From: DATGKR01 sp035294565
GTDB lineage: Bacteria; Actinomycetota; Acidimicrobiia; Acidimicrobiales; Palsa-688
Reading direction: 5' to 3'
DNA length: 5,481 nt
Assembly: GCA_035294565.1 (NCBI GenBank)
Contig: DATGKR010000185.1
Location: forward strand, 1-5,481
The position numbers and the translations under genes were made by a program. How positions within the stretch are numbered: position 1 is the first letter of the stretch; each line of letters starts with the position of its first letter. Positions 1-5,370 of the stretch are shown in pieces. The notes under the pieces were generated by a model, which was given only the letters and a program-made list of their open reading frames with translations, searched no databases and was not told where the DNA came from.

Positions 1-243
1 GACCCGGTCCCGGGCGGCCTCGACGGCCTGGCGATCCCCGCCGGCCTCGGCTATGAGCAGCGCCACCTTGTCCACATCCCCGCCGGCAGCGTCGCCGCCG
101 TTCCTCTCCCCGCCGGCCAGGCCCTGTTCGGCCGCCGGCCCGCCTGCCAACTGGCGCGCCTTTGCCAACACCACGTCGGGGTCCACGGACGGCGCATGGT
201 AGGCGTCGCCGGTGTGCGGGGGCCAGAGCGACGCGGCCGTCAC
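1..243 (-). CDS. Unknown protein, N-terminal 81 residues (runs off left edge)
   Basis: I do not recognise this protein. On the minus strand a GTG start at 243 opens a frame that stays open to base 1, so only the N-terminal 81 residues are present. The start overlaps the stop of the preceding gene as GTGA, the classic arrangement for translational coupling. The N-terminus reads MTAASLWPPHTGDAYHAPSV. A short predicted helix follows (DPDVVLAKARQLA, about 21-33), then a Gly/Ala-rich low-complexity linker (about 34-57), then a second amphipathic helix-like stretch (VDKVALLIAEAGGDRQAVEAA, about 57-77). There is no signal peptide or membrane segment in the visible part. Codon third positions are mostly G or C, as in the neighbouring real genes, which supports coding. 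The opposite strand is also open here, but its translation is Arg/Pro/His-rich and looks like a shadow. The function cannot be inferred from this fragment. Confidence 0.62.
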   Translation of the reverse strand, partial: MTAASLWPPHTGDAYHAPSVDPDVVLAKARQLAGGPAAEQGLAGGERNGGDAAGGDVDKVALLIAEAGGDRQAVEAARDRV

Positions 244-497
244 TTCTGCGACAGCTTCCCACCCCAGTGGGCGAGGTGCCGCCACGCGAGCGGCTCGCCG
301 CCGACCGCGGCTGAGATCAGGTTCATCATGAAGCTGTCGCCGGGTGCGACGGTGGTGGTCAGGTGGCTCGAGTCGGGCCGCGTGAAGTCCACCCGGAAGA
401 ACTCCTCCGCGGGGTTCTCGGAGATGCGCACGGTCAGGCTGTCGACGACCTGCTCTGCGACCAGGCGCTCACCGCTGATCAAGTTATCGCCCTTCAC
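240..497 (-). CDS. Small protein of unknown function (85 aa)
   Basis: This is an unrecognised small soluble protein. It has a balanced composition, with alternating hydrophobic and polar residues that suggest beta strands (LTVRISEN, about 21-28; EEFFRVDFT, about 31-39) and a Met/Leu/Ala helix (SFMMNLISAAVGG, about 55-67), ending in WRHLAHWGGKLSQK. There is no signal peptide, membrane span or cysteine. Third codon positions are strongly G/C, which separates it from the unreal N-terminal extension of the same frame that runs back through tam. The start is uncertain: GTG at 497 gives 85 aa. TTG at 482 gives 80 aa and is preceded by GAAGGG with a 7-base spacer. It lies 37 bases downstream of tam on the same strand and overlaps the next gene by four bases (GTGA), so the two unknown proteins are probably translated together. 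A joint function is likely but not known. Confidence 0.68.
   Translation of the reverse strand: MKGDNLISGERLVAEQVVDSLTVRISENPAEEFFRVDFTRPDSSHLTTTVAPGDSFMMNLISAAVGGEPLAWRHLAHWGGKLSQK
490..495 (-). promoter_or_regulatory. Shine-Dalgarno-like GAAGGG inside the small unknown gene
   Basis: On the minus strand GAAGGG lies seven bases before a TTG codon at 482. This is good ribosome-binding spacing and would make TTG the true start of the small unknown protein. The GTG at 497 has only a weak GGAA a few bases upstream. Many genes in this window lack a clear site, so the choice stays open. Confidence 0.4.
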
Positions 498-534
498 TTT
501 CCGTCGACTGTAGCGCCGCTGCGGGGGGCGCCAG

Positions 535-1362
535 TCAAGCACCCCGCCAGGCGACGGCGAAAATACGGCGGAACGGGAAAACCGTGCGGTCCTCCTCGTC
601 ACGGGGGTAGGCGGCGCGCAGGGCTGCCCCGTAGCTGGCGAGGAACTCGGCGCGGTCCGGCCCCTCGCCGAGCGCCCCCAGCACGGGTCGCAGGCCTGTT
701 CCCTTGATCCACTCGAGCACCGCGTCGTGGCCCTGGAGCAGGTGGAAGTAGGTCGTCTCCCACACGTCCACCGCCGACGCGCCCGCGTCGAGAAGAGCCC
801 GCAGGTAGACGGCCGGCCCCAGCGACGACGGCTCCGACTCGACGGCGGCCGCAAGTCGGTCCCGCCACCTGTCGCTGGTCGCGAGCTCGTGGAGCAGCAC
901 GTGGCTCGGCTGGTCGAAGTTGCCCGGGACGTGGAAGGCGAAGCAGCCGCCCGGCGCCAACCAGGAGAGGAAACGTCCGAACAGCTCCACGTGGCCGGGC
1001 ACCCACTGGAGGGTCGCCGCGGACACGAGCACGTCCACCGGCCCGTCGGGCTCGAAGCAGCGCAGGTCTCCGGCCACGAACTCGAGCCTCCCTGGCCGGG
1101 CGAGGCTCGACGCGCGCTCGACCATTTCCGGCGAGCTGTCGACGCCGACCACCCTCGCCGACGGCCAGCGGTCCGAAAGGCTTGCGGTGAGGTTGCCCGG
1201 CCCGCAGCCCAGGTCCACCACCAGCGCCGGTACAGGCTGATCGGCACCCCCCCTCGAGCCAATTCCCCCGGTCCGTCCCACGCGCGCCAGCAGATCCTCG
1301 AAGGGCCGGGACCGCTCGTCGGCGAATCGCAAGTACTGCTCGGGGTCCCAGGCGGCGCTCAT
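535..1362 (-). CDS. tam: Trans-aconitate 2-methyltransferase
   Basis: This SAM-dependent cytosolic enzyme methylates trans-aconitate to its monomethyl ester, removing a spontaneous by-product of the citric acid cycle that inhibits aconitase. The 275-residue protein aligns along its whole length with E. coli Tam as I know it. It has the N-terminus WDPEQYLRFADERSRP (about 5-20), SAM motif I VVDLGCGPGN (48-57), the acidic ribose-binding strand VGVDSSPEM (72-80), GDL (98-100), the characteristic SAATLQWVPGH (114-124), FHVPGNFDQPSH (143-154), TTYFHLL (203-209) and GTGLRP (221-226). ATG at 1362 is chosen because it places WDPEQYL where the E. coli protein has WNPSLYL. An ATG at 1383 would add seven residues and share CATG with the sulfatase start. 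No convincing Shine-Dalgarno site is seen. Residues about 29-45 form a Gly-rich insertion relative to E. coli. It is divergent from the sulfatase with 19 bases between starts, and may be co-transcribed with the two unknown genes downstream. Confidence 0.93.
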   Translation of the reverse strand: MSAAWDPEQYLRFADERSRPFEDLLARVGRTGGIGSRGGADQPVPALVVDLGCGPGNLTASLSDRWPSARVVGVDSSPEMVERASSLARPGRLEFVAGDLRCFEPDGPVDVLVSAATLQWVPGHVELFGRFLSWLAPGGCFAFHVPGNFDQPSHVLLHELATSDRWRDRLAAAVESEPSSLGPAVYLRALLDAGASAVDVWETTYFHLLQGHDAVLEWIKGTGLRPVLGALGEGPDRAEFLASYGAALRAAYPRDEEDRTVFPFRRIFAVAWRGA

Positions 1363-1381
1363 CCGGCAATACTCGCGCCCC

Positions 1382-3643
1382 ATGCAAGAGTTCCAAGGGA
1401 CGATCGGGCGGACCTGGCGCGACTCGACACCGTGGTGGCCCCCCGAACCGGCGCCTCCGCCCGGCGCTCCCAACGTGATCGTGGTGGTCCTCGACGACGT
1501 CGGCTTCGCCCAGCTCGGCTGCTACGGGGGAGACGTGGAGACGCCCAACCTCGACGCCCTCGCCGGCGAAGGCGTGCAGCTGGCCAACTTCCACACCACG
1601 TCCCTCTGCTCGCCCACCCGGGCGTGCCTGCTCACCGGGCGTAACCACCACTCCAACGGCATGGGCCGCATCGCCGACCTGACCGTCGGCTTCCCCGGCT
1701 ACAACGGTCACATCCCCCGCCAGAACGGCTTCCTCTCCGAGGTGCTCGCCGCCCACGGGTACGCAGGTGTCGCCGTCGGCAAGTGGCACCTCACCCCCGA
1801 GGACCAGACCCACCAGGCCGCCCCCAGGGACAGCTGGCCGTGCTCGCGCGGTTTCCAGCGCTGGTACGGCTTCCACGGCGGTGAGACCCACCAGTTCGTG
1901 CCGTCCCTCTTCGAGGACAACCACTCGGTGCCGCCGCCTGCCACCGACGGTTACCACCTCTCCGAGGACCTAGCGGACCGAGCCGTCGCCTACCTGACCG
2001 ACATCCGCAACGCGGCGCCGGACCAGCCCTTCTTCCTCTACTTCGCCACTGGTGCCTGCCACTCGCCCCACCACGCCCCCCGCGAGTGGATCGACCGCTA
2101 CGCCGGCCGCTTCTACGACGGCTGGGACACCGCCCGCCAGCGGATCTTCGAGCGGCAGCAACAGAGGGGCCTCTTCCCGCAGGGCACGCGCATGTCGACC
2201 CGCCCTCCTTGGGTGCCCGCCTGGGAGGACCTCGACCCTGCCGACCGGAGGGTCGCCGCCCGTTTCATGGAGTGCTTCGCCGGCTACCTGTCCCACGCCG
2301 ACGCCCAGATCGGACGCGTGCTCGACTTCGTGAGGAGCCTCGGCGAGTGGGAGAAGACGTTGGTCGTCGCCGTGTCGGACAACGGCGCCTCCGCCGAAGG
2401 CGGCCCCATCGGCTCCATCAACGACGTCCGCCTCTGGAACGTGGCCCCCGCCGCGGCGGAGGAGCTCCGCCAACGGATCGACGAGCTCGGCGGCCCCACC
2501 GCCCACAACAACTACCCCTGGGGCTGGACGATGGCCGGCAACACCCCGTTCCGGCGCTGGAAGCGCGAGGTCCACCAGGGGGGGATCGCCGACCCGTGCA
2601 TCTTCACCTGGCCGGGCCGGCTCCCCGCCGGTGGGCCGCCCCGCCGGCAGTTCGCCCACGCCATCGACGTGATGCCGACGATCCTGGACCTCGTCGGCGT
2701 CGAGCCCCCCGCCGAGATCGCCGGCGTACCCCAGAGCCCACTAGAAGGCGTCAGTATAACTGACAACCTGTTGGACCCGGGGAGCGGAGAGCGCCACCGC
2801 GTCCAGTACTTCGAGATGTTCGGCAGCCGGGGCATCTACCGCGACGGGTGGAAGGCCGTCACGTTCCACCCGTTCATCGACCTCTACGGCGAGGGGCGCA
2901 ACCCCGACGCCCCCTATGACGAGGACGTGTGGGAGCTGTACCACGTGGCGGTCGACCCGGCCGAGACCGAGGATCTCGCCGCCGAGAATCCCGCCATGGT
3001 CGAGGAGCTGGTGCGCCTGTGGTGGGAGGAGGCGGAGCGCTACCAGGTGCTTCCCCTCGACCACCGGCTGATCGAGACCATGCTCGACCCGCGCCGCTCA
3101 CCCCCGGAACGCCCGGCCCAGACGTTCCGCCCGGGAGCGATCGTCCCGGAGAACCGCGTCATGCAGATCCGGGGCCGCCGCCACCGCATCGAGGCCCGCG
3201 TCGACATCCCCCCGGAGGGAGCCGACGGGGTGCTGCTGGCTCTGGGAACCGTCCTCGGGGGCTGGAGCCTCCACGTCCTCGACGGCCGGCTGCGCTACGT
3301 GCACAACTTCGTCGGCGCCCACCTCGACGTGATCACCGCCGACTCGCCGCTCGAGCCCGGCAGAAGGGCCCTCGGGTTCGAGTTCGACCCGCCCGGCGAC
3401 GCCCGCCTGCTCGTCGACGGGCGCGTCGTCGCGTCGGGCAGGATCGAGAGGGTGCCGGTGTCCCGCTACAACCTGACCGGGGGCGGCCTGACCTGCGGCT
3501 GGGAGCAGGGTCCCGCCGTCGGCCCCGGCTACCGGGCGCCGTTCCCCTTCACCGGGCGCATACACGAGGTCCGCGTCGAAGCGGACGGCGCCGCTCCCCG
3601 CTCCCCGCTCGCCGACCTCGACGCCCTCCTCGCCGAGCAGTAG
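1382..3643 (+). CDS. Arylsulfatase-type sulfatase, formylglycine-dependent, long cytosolic form
   Basis: This enzyme hydrolyses sulfate esters; the natural substrate cannot be told from sequence. The 753-residue protein has the alkaline-phosphatase-like sulfatase core at about 28-565. The catalytic signature CSPTR is at 76-80, where Cys76 would be oxidised to formylglycine. Other active-site residues by family analogy are Asp38-Asp39 (LDDVGF), Arg80, Lys134 and His136 (GKWH), His227 (ACHSPHH), Asp333-Asn334 (SDNG) and Lys394 (RWKREVHQGG). Thus the full metal, sulfate and catalytic set known from Pseudomonas arylsulfatase is present. GETHQF (167-172) and GRNHHSNGMG (86-95) are typical of the long actinobacterial members. 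The C-terminal part (about 590-735) alternates short beta strands (LHVLDGRLRYVHN, RLLVDGRVVASGRI) and looks like a lectin-type beta sandwich. There is no signal peptide, which indicates cytosolic action. ATG at 1382 puts GTIGRTWRDSTPWWP at the usual family N-terminus. No formylglycine-generating enzyme gene is present here, so maturation needs one elsewhere. Confidence 0.95.
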   Translation: MQEFQGTIGRTWRDSTPWWPPEPAPPPGAPNVIVVVLDDVGFAQLGCYGGDVETPNLDALAGEGVQLANFHTTSLCSPTRACLLTGRNHHSNGMGRIADLTVGFPGYNGHIPRQNGFLSEVLAAHGYAGVAVGKWHLTPEDQTHQAAPRDSWPCSRGFQRWYGFHGGETHQFVPSLFEDNHSVPPPATDGYHLSEDLADRAVAYLTDIRNAAPDQPFFLYFATGACHSPHHAPREWIDRYAGRFYDGWDTARQRIFERQQQRGLFPQGTRMSTRPPWVPAWEDLDPADRRVAARFMECFAGYLSHADAQIGRVLDFVRSLGEWEKTLVVAVSDNGASAEGGPIGSINDVRLWNVAPAAAEELRQRIDELGGPTAHNNYPWGWTMAGNTPFRRWKREVHQGGIADPCIFTWPGRLPAGGPPRRQFAHAIDVMPTILDLVGVEPPAEIAGVPQSPLEGVSITDNLLDPGSGERHRVQYFEMFGSRGIYRDGWKAVTFHPFIDLYGEGRNPDAPYDEDVWELYHVAVDPAETEDLAAENPAMVEELVRLWWEEAERYQVLPLDHRLIETMLDPRRSPPERPAQTFRPGAIVPENRVMQIRGRRHRIEARVDIPPEGADGVLLALGTVLGGWSLHVLDGRLRYVHNFVGAHLDVITADSPLEPGRRALGFEFDPPGDARLLVDGRVVASGRIERVPVSRYNLTGGGLTCGWEQGPAVGPGYRAPFPFTGRIHEVRVEADGAAPRSPLADLDALLAEQ
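2750..2764. repeat. Perfect 6-bp inverted repeat with 3-base loop inside the sulfatase gene
   Basis: GTCAGT, ATA, ACTGAC forms a perfect six-base-pair stem with a three-base loop. It encodes part of GVSITDNLL in the sulfatase, using ATA, a codon expected to be rare in such GC-rich DNA. It is locally AT-rich compared with the flanks. It has no U tract and no known role; chance is the simplest reading. Confidence 0.45.
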
Positions 3644-3676
3644 TTTCCGGACAAAGCGGCGGCCCCTCGACTCCTT

Positions 3677-4279
3677 TCAGCGGCTGACCACCAGCACCCT
3701 GGTGAGCCGCGCCTCGGCGAACCTGCCGACGACGGCGGTGAGCGGGCGCTTGAGGACCAGCCATCCCAGCACCACGATCGCCGCGCCGATCGCCAGGCCG
3801 GCGGCGACGTCGCCGGGGTAGTGGGCGCCCACGTACACCCGGGCGAAGGCGATGAACAGGGCGAACACCGTGCTGACCGCGGCCAACCACCTGATCACCC
3901 GCCCTCCGTAGTGGGCGACGATCCACAGCCCGGCGGTGGCAGCCCCAGCGGTGATGGCGTGGTCGGATGGGAATGTGTAGTCGTGTGCCTTGGCGACTAG
4001 GACCTCGACACCGGGGATGGTGTAGTACGGGCGGGGGCGGGCCACGGCGTGGGTGATCGGCTGGTTGATCCCAACGGCGGCGAGCGTTCCGCCGGCGGCC
4101 CAGATCGACGCAGCCACCGAGCGGGCCGGTTGGCGCTGCTGGCGGGCGAACCACCACGCTGCGAGCACGAAGAGCCCGAAGATGCCCACGAGGTACACGG
4201 CCGAGAAACGCATGAAGCCGTGAAGGTAGGCGGTGTGAACCGCGAAGTTGTTCACGTCCAAGTAGAAAGTTCTATCCAC
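3677..4279 (-). CDS. PAP2-family membrane phosphatase
   Basis: This is an integral membrane phosphatase of the PAP2 superfamily, which dephosphorylates lipid phosphates or pyrophosphates such as phosphatidate, phosphatidylglycerol phosphate or undecaprenyl pyrophosphate. In 200 residues it shows about five hydrophobic segments (roughly 26-44, 55-72, 108-122, 131-149, 158-175). The catalytic motifs are ARPRP (80-84), FPSDH (103-107, with His107) and ARVYVGAHYPGD (146-157, with Arg147, the nucleophile His153 and Asp157). Motif one is usually K-x6-RP; here the lysine position is Thr76. The PSDH form of motif two (rather than PSGH) is also found in BcrC-type undecaprenyl pyrophosphatases, so that substrate is plausible but unproven. 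The GTG start at 4279 is supported by AAGGGAG five bases upstream. The gene converges on the sulfatase (33-base gap) and is divergent from the DedA gene (43-base gap). Confidence 0.9.
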   Translation of the reverse strand: MDRTFYLDVNNFAVHTAYLHGFMRFSAVYLVGIFGLFVLAAWWFARQQRQPARSVAASIWAAGGTLAAVGINQPITHAVARPRPYYTIPGVEVLVAKAHDYTFPSDHAITAGAATAGLWIVAHYGGRVIRWLAAVSTVFALFIAFARVYVGAHYPGDVAAGLAIGAAIVVLGWLVLKRPLTAVVGRFAEARLTRVLVVSR

Positions 4280-4284
4280 CGGTG

Positions 4285-4291
4285 CTCCCTT
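4285..4291 (-). promoter_or_regulatory. Ribosome binding site of the PAP2 gene
   Basis: On the minus strand AAGGGAG lies five bases before the GTG at 4279. It is the clearest Shine-Dalgarno site in the window and fixes GTG as the start of the PAP2 phosphatase. Confidence 0.75.
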
Positions 4292-4322
4292 TGTCCGTCT
4301 CTACCCTAGGCGGCTGCTTCCC

Positions 4323-4952
4323 GTGAACGTCAGTCACCTCCTCCACCAGTACGGCTACGCGGCCGTCTTCGTCCTCGTCGCCTGCGAGAGCCTCGGGGTG
4401 CCGCTGCCGGGTGAGACCATCCTGGTCGCCGCCGGGATCTACGCCGGCACCAGCCACCGCCTCTCGGTGTGGGCGATCTTCGCAGTTGCAGCCGCTGCTG
4501 CCATCACAGGTGACAACATCGGCTTCTGGATCGGTGACAAGGGCGGCTACCGGTTGGTCAGGCGCTACGGCCACTACGTGCGCCTTGACCAGGGGAAGCT
4601 GAAGATCGGCCGCTACATCTTCGACCGCCACGGGGCCAAGGTCGTCTTCTTCGGCCGCTTCGTTTCCGTCCTGCGGACCTACGCCGCCTTCCTCGCAGGC
4701 ACGACCAAGATGGCGTGGCGGAAGTTCCTGCCCTGGAACGCGGCGGGCGGGATCGTGTGGGCGGCGATCTACTCCTTCGTGCCCTACGAGGTGGGCGGCG
4801 CCATCAACCGCGTCTCCTCAAAAGTCGGCATCGCCCTCGGCGTCGCCGCAGTCGTGGTGATCGTCGCCGGCATCCTCGCCCTGCGCCGCCAGGCCGGCCG
4901 GCTCAGAGAGCGTGCCGAGGCGGCCTTCCCCGGCCCCCTGCCGGACCGCTGA
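4323..4952 (+). CDS. DedA/SNARE-associated family membrane protein
   Basis: This is a DedA-family integral membrane protein. Members of the family are proposed transporters of polyprenyl-phosphate carriers such as undecaprenyl phosphate, and are linked to envelope stability and proton-motive force. The 209-residue length is typical. Hallmarks are the ESLGVPLPGETILVAAG block (22-38, with acidic Glu22 and Glu31), TGDNIGFWIG (62-71, with Asp64), and FFGRFVSVLRTYAAFLAG (109-126, with Arg112 and Arg118), followed by WRKFLPWNAAGGIVWA (132-147). A hydrophobic helix (about 168-187) precedes a basic C-terminal tail (RRQAGRLRERAE), expected on the cytoplasmic side. The Pro often seen after the GRF arginine block (RFIPGVR) is Ser here. 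GTG at 4323 is chosen as the first start giving the normal short N-terminus; no strong ribosome site is visible. Divergent pairing with the PAP2 gene fits a lipid-carrier theme. Specific substrate is unproven. Confidence 0.92.
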   Translation: MNVSHLLHQYGYAAVFVLVACESLGVPLPGETILVAAGIYAGTSHRLSVWAIFAVAAAAAITGDNIGFWIGDKGGYRLVRRYGHYVRLDQGKLKIGRYIFDRHGAKVVFFGRFVSVLRTYAAFLAGTTKMAWRKFLPWNAAGGIVWAAIYSFVPYEVGGAINRVSSKVGIALGVAAVVVIVAGILALRRQAGRLRERAEAAFPGPLPDR

Positions 4953-4958
4953 GCCCGG

Positions 4959-4964
4959 TAATCT
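4959..4964 (+). promoter_or_regulatory. Possible -10 element for the tRNA-Ala gene
   Basis: TAATCT between the DedA stop and the tRNA resembles a sigma-70-type -10 hexamer and would place a transcript start near 4971, about six bases before the mature tRNA. The corresponding -35 region is GC-rich and does not match consensus, so the call rests on one element. Confidence 0.35.
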
Positions 4965-4976
4965 TTGCATCGCCTC

Positions 4977-5050
4977 GGGGACGTAGCTCAGCTGGCTAGA
5001 GCGACGGCTTTGCAAGCCGTAGGTCGTGGGTTCGAGTCCCATCGTCTCCA
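4977..5050 (+). tRNA. tRNA-Ala, anticodon TGC
   Basis: This 74-base cloverleaf can be folded by eye in full. The acceptor stem is GGGGACG with CGTCTCC. The D stem is GCTC/GAGC and the anticodon stem ACGGC/GCCGT. The loop TTTGCAA holds anticodon TGC, which reads GCA. The variable loop is AGGTC. The T stem is GTGGG/CCCAT with loop TTCGAGT. The discriminator base is A at 5050. The third acceptor pair is G-U, the identity element of alanine tRNAs, which confirms the assignment. The CCA end is not encoded (CTG follows), so it must be added by the CCA-adding enzyme. The gene lies 24 bases after the DedA stop and 37 bases before the antitoxin. Confidence 0.97.
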
Positions 5051-5058
5051 CTGGCTTA

Positions 5059-5080
5059 TGCGTACGCAGAAAGGTACACT
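5059..5080 (+). promoter_or_regulatory. Probable autoregulatory operator and -10 element of the antitoxin-toxin operon
   Basis: TGCGTACGCA (5059-5068) is a perfect 10-bp palindrome. A second GTAC core lies at 5074-5077, exactly 12 bp away centre to centre. A -10-like TACACT (5075-5080) overlaps the second core and ends seven bases before the ATG at 5088, so the transcript would be leaderless or nearly so. Phd/YefM antitoxins bind palindromes in their own promoters, and from memory the E. coli YefM-YoeB operator has a long and a short palindrome with TGTACA cores 12 bp apart. The -35 region (near 5052-5057, TGGCTT) matches consensus poorly. Binding here is inferred. Confidence 0.5.
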
Positions 5081-5087
5081 ACGTGGT

Positions 5088-5366
5088 ATGAGCAAGACGG
5101 TACCTGTTCGAGAGCTGCGTAGCGAGCTGAGCCAGGTAATCGACCAGGTGGCAGACCTGCGAGAGCACGTCATCATCACCCGCCGGGGCCGGCCAGCCGC
5201 TGTACTGGTCCCAGTGGATGAGTACGAGGCATTGGAGGAGACGGCGGAGATTCTTTCCGATCCGGAGACGATGGACGCCATTGAGGAAGGCCTCCGGGAG
5301 GCCGAACGCGGGGAAACCGTGACGCTTGCCGATCTCCGTCGGGACCTCCGGCGTCACCAGCCGTAG
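5088..5366 (+). CDS. Phd/YefM-type antitoxin of a type II toxin-antitoxin module
   Basis: This is the labile DNA-binding antitoxin that neutralises its partner toxin and represses the operon. The 92-residue protein has the Phd/YefM N-terminal fold: VPVRELRSELSQVIDQV (5-21, with Arg8 and Arg11 in the DNA-binding face), then REHVIITRRGRPAAVLVPVDEYEALE (25-50), the near-universal strand-strand-helix block of the family. The acidic C-terminal tail (about 52-92, with ILSDPETMDAIEEGLREAERGE) is the usual disordered toxin-binding part, and DPETMDAIEEGL is common in RelE-paired antitoxins. ATG at 5088 is used; an upstream in-frame extension would read through the tRNA and is rejected. No Shine-Dalgarno site is seen, consistent with a leaderless message. 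The toxin starts four bases after the stop. Two 60-base rows of the gene are 58-60% GC (5101-5160, 5221-5280), against 80% in a sulfatase row (2581-2640), a sign of possible transfer. Confidence 0.93.
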   Translation: MSKTVPVRELRSELSQVIDQVADLREHVIITRRGRPAAVLVPVDEYEALEETAEILSDPETMDAIEEGLREAERGETVTLADLRRDLRRHQP

Positions 5367-5370
5367 GTAG

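Noticed and set aside
1..513. Plus-strand frame open from the left edge to 513
   Set aside because: Its Arg/His/Cys/Pro-rich composition is unlike a real protein, and the minus strand has two coupled frames with better codon pattern.
240..1262. A 340-codon minus-strand frame taken as one protein
   Set aside because: Only the last 80-85 codons read as a real protein. The rest is an Arg/Ser-rich shadow of tam.
599..1957. A 452-codon open frame on the minus strand spanning tam and part of the sulfatase
   Set aside because: Its translation is Arg/Gly/Val-rich low-complexity typical of a shadow frame in GC-rich DNA, and it covers a confident tam frame and a confident sulfatase on the other strand.
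2086..2763. Plus-strand 225-codon frame inside the sulfatase
   Set aside because: It is an Arg/Pro-rich shadow of the sulfatase gene, which carries complete catalytic motifs in its own frame.
3644..3676. Possible bidirectional terminator between the converging sulfatase and PAP2 genes
   Set aside because: I could find no convincing stem followed by a T tract in the 33 bases.
2929..3687. Plus-strand 252-codon frame over the sulfatase 3' end
   Set aside because: It is an Arg/Pro/Gly-rich shadow with no recognisable motif.
5048..5050. CCA at the end of the tRNA read as an encoded CCA tail
   Set aside because: The two Cs are needed for the acceptor stem and the A is the discriminator base, so the tail is not encoded.
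4965..5087. N-terminal extension of the antitoxin frame through the tRNA
   Set aside because: The extension (GDVAQLARATALQAVGRGFE) is the standard false translation of a tRNA. The family N-terminus begins at the ATG at 5088.
4818..5281. Minus-strand frames across the tRNA, with peptides such as MGLEPTTYGLQSRRSS and WRRWDSNPRPTACKAVALAS
   Set aside because: These are well-known false proteins produced by translating the antisense of tRNA genes.
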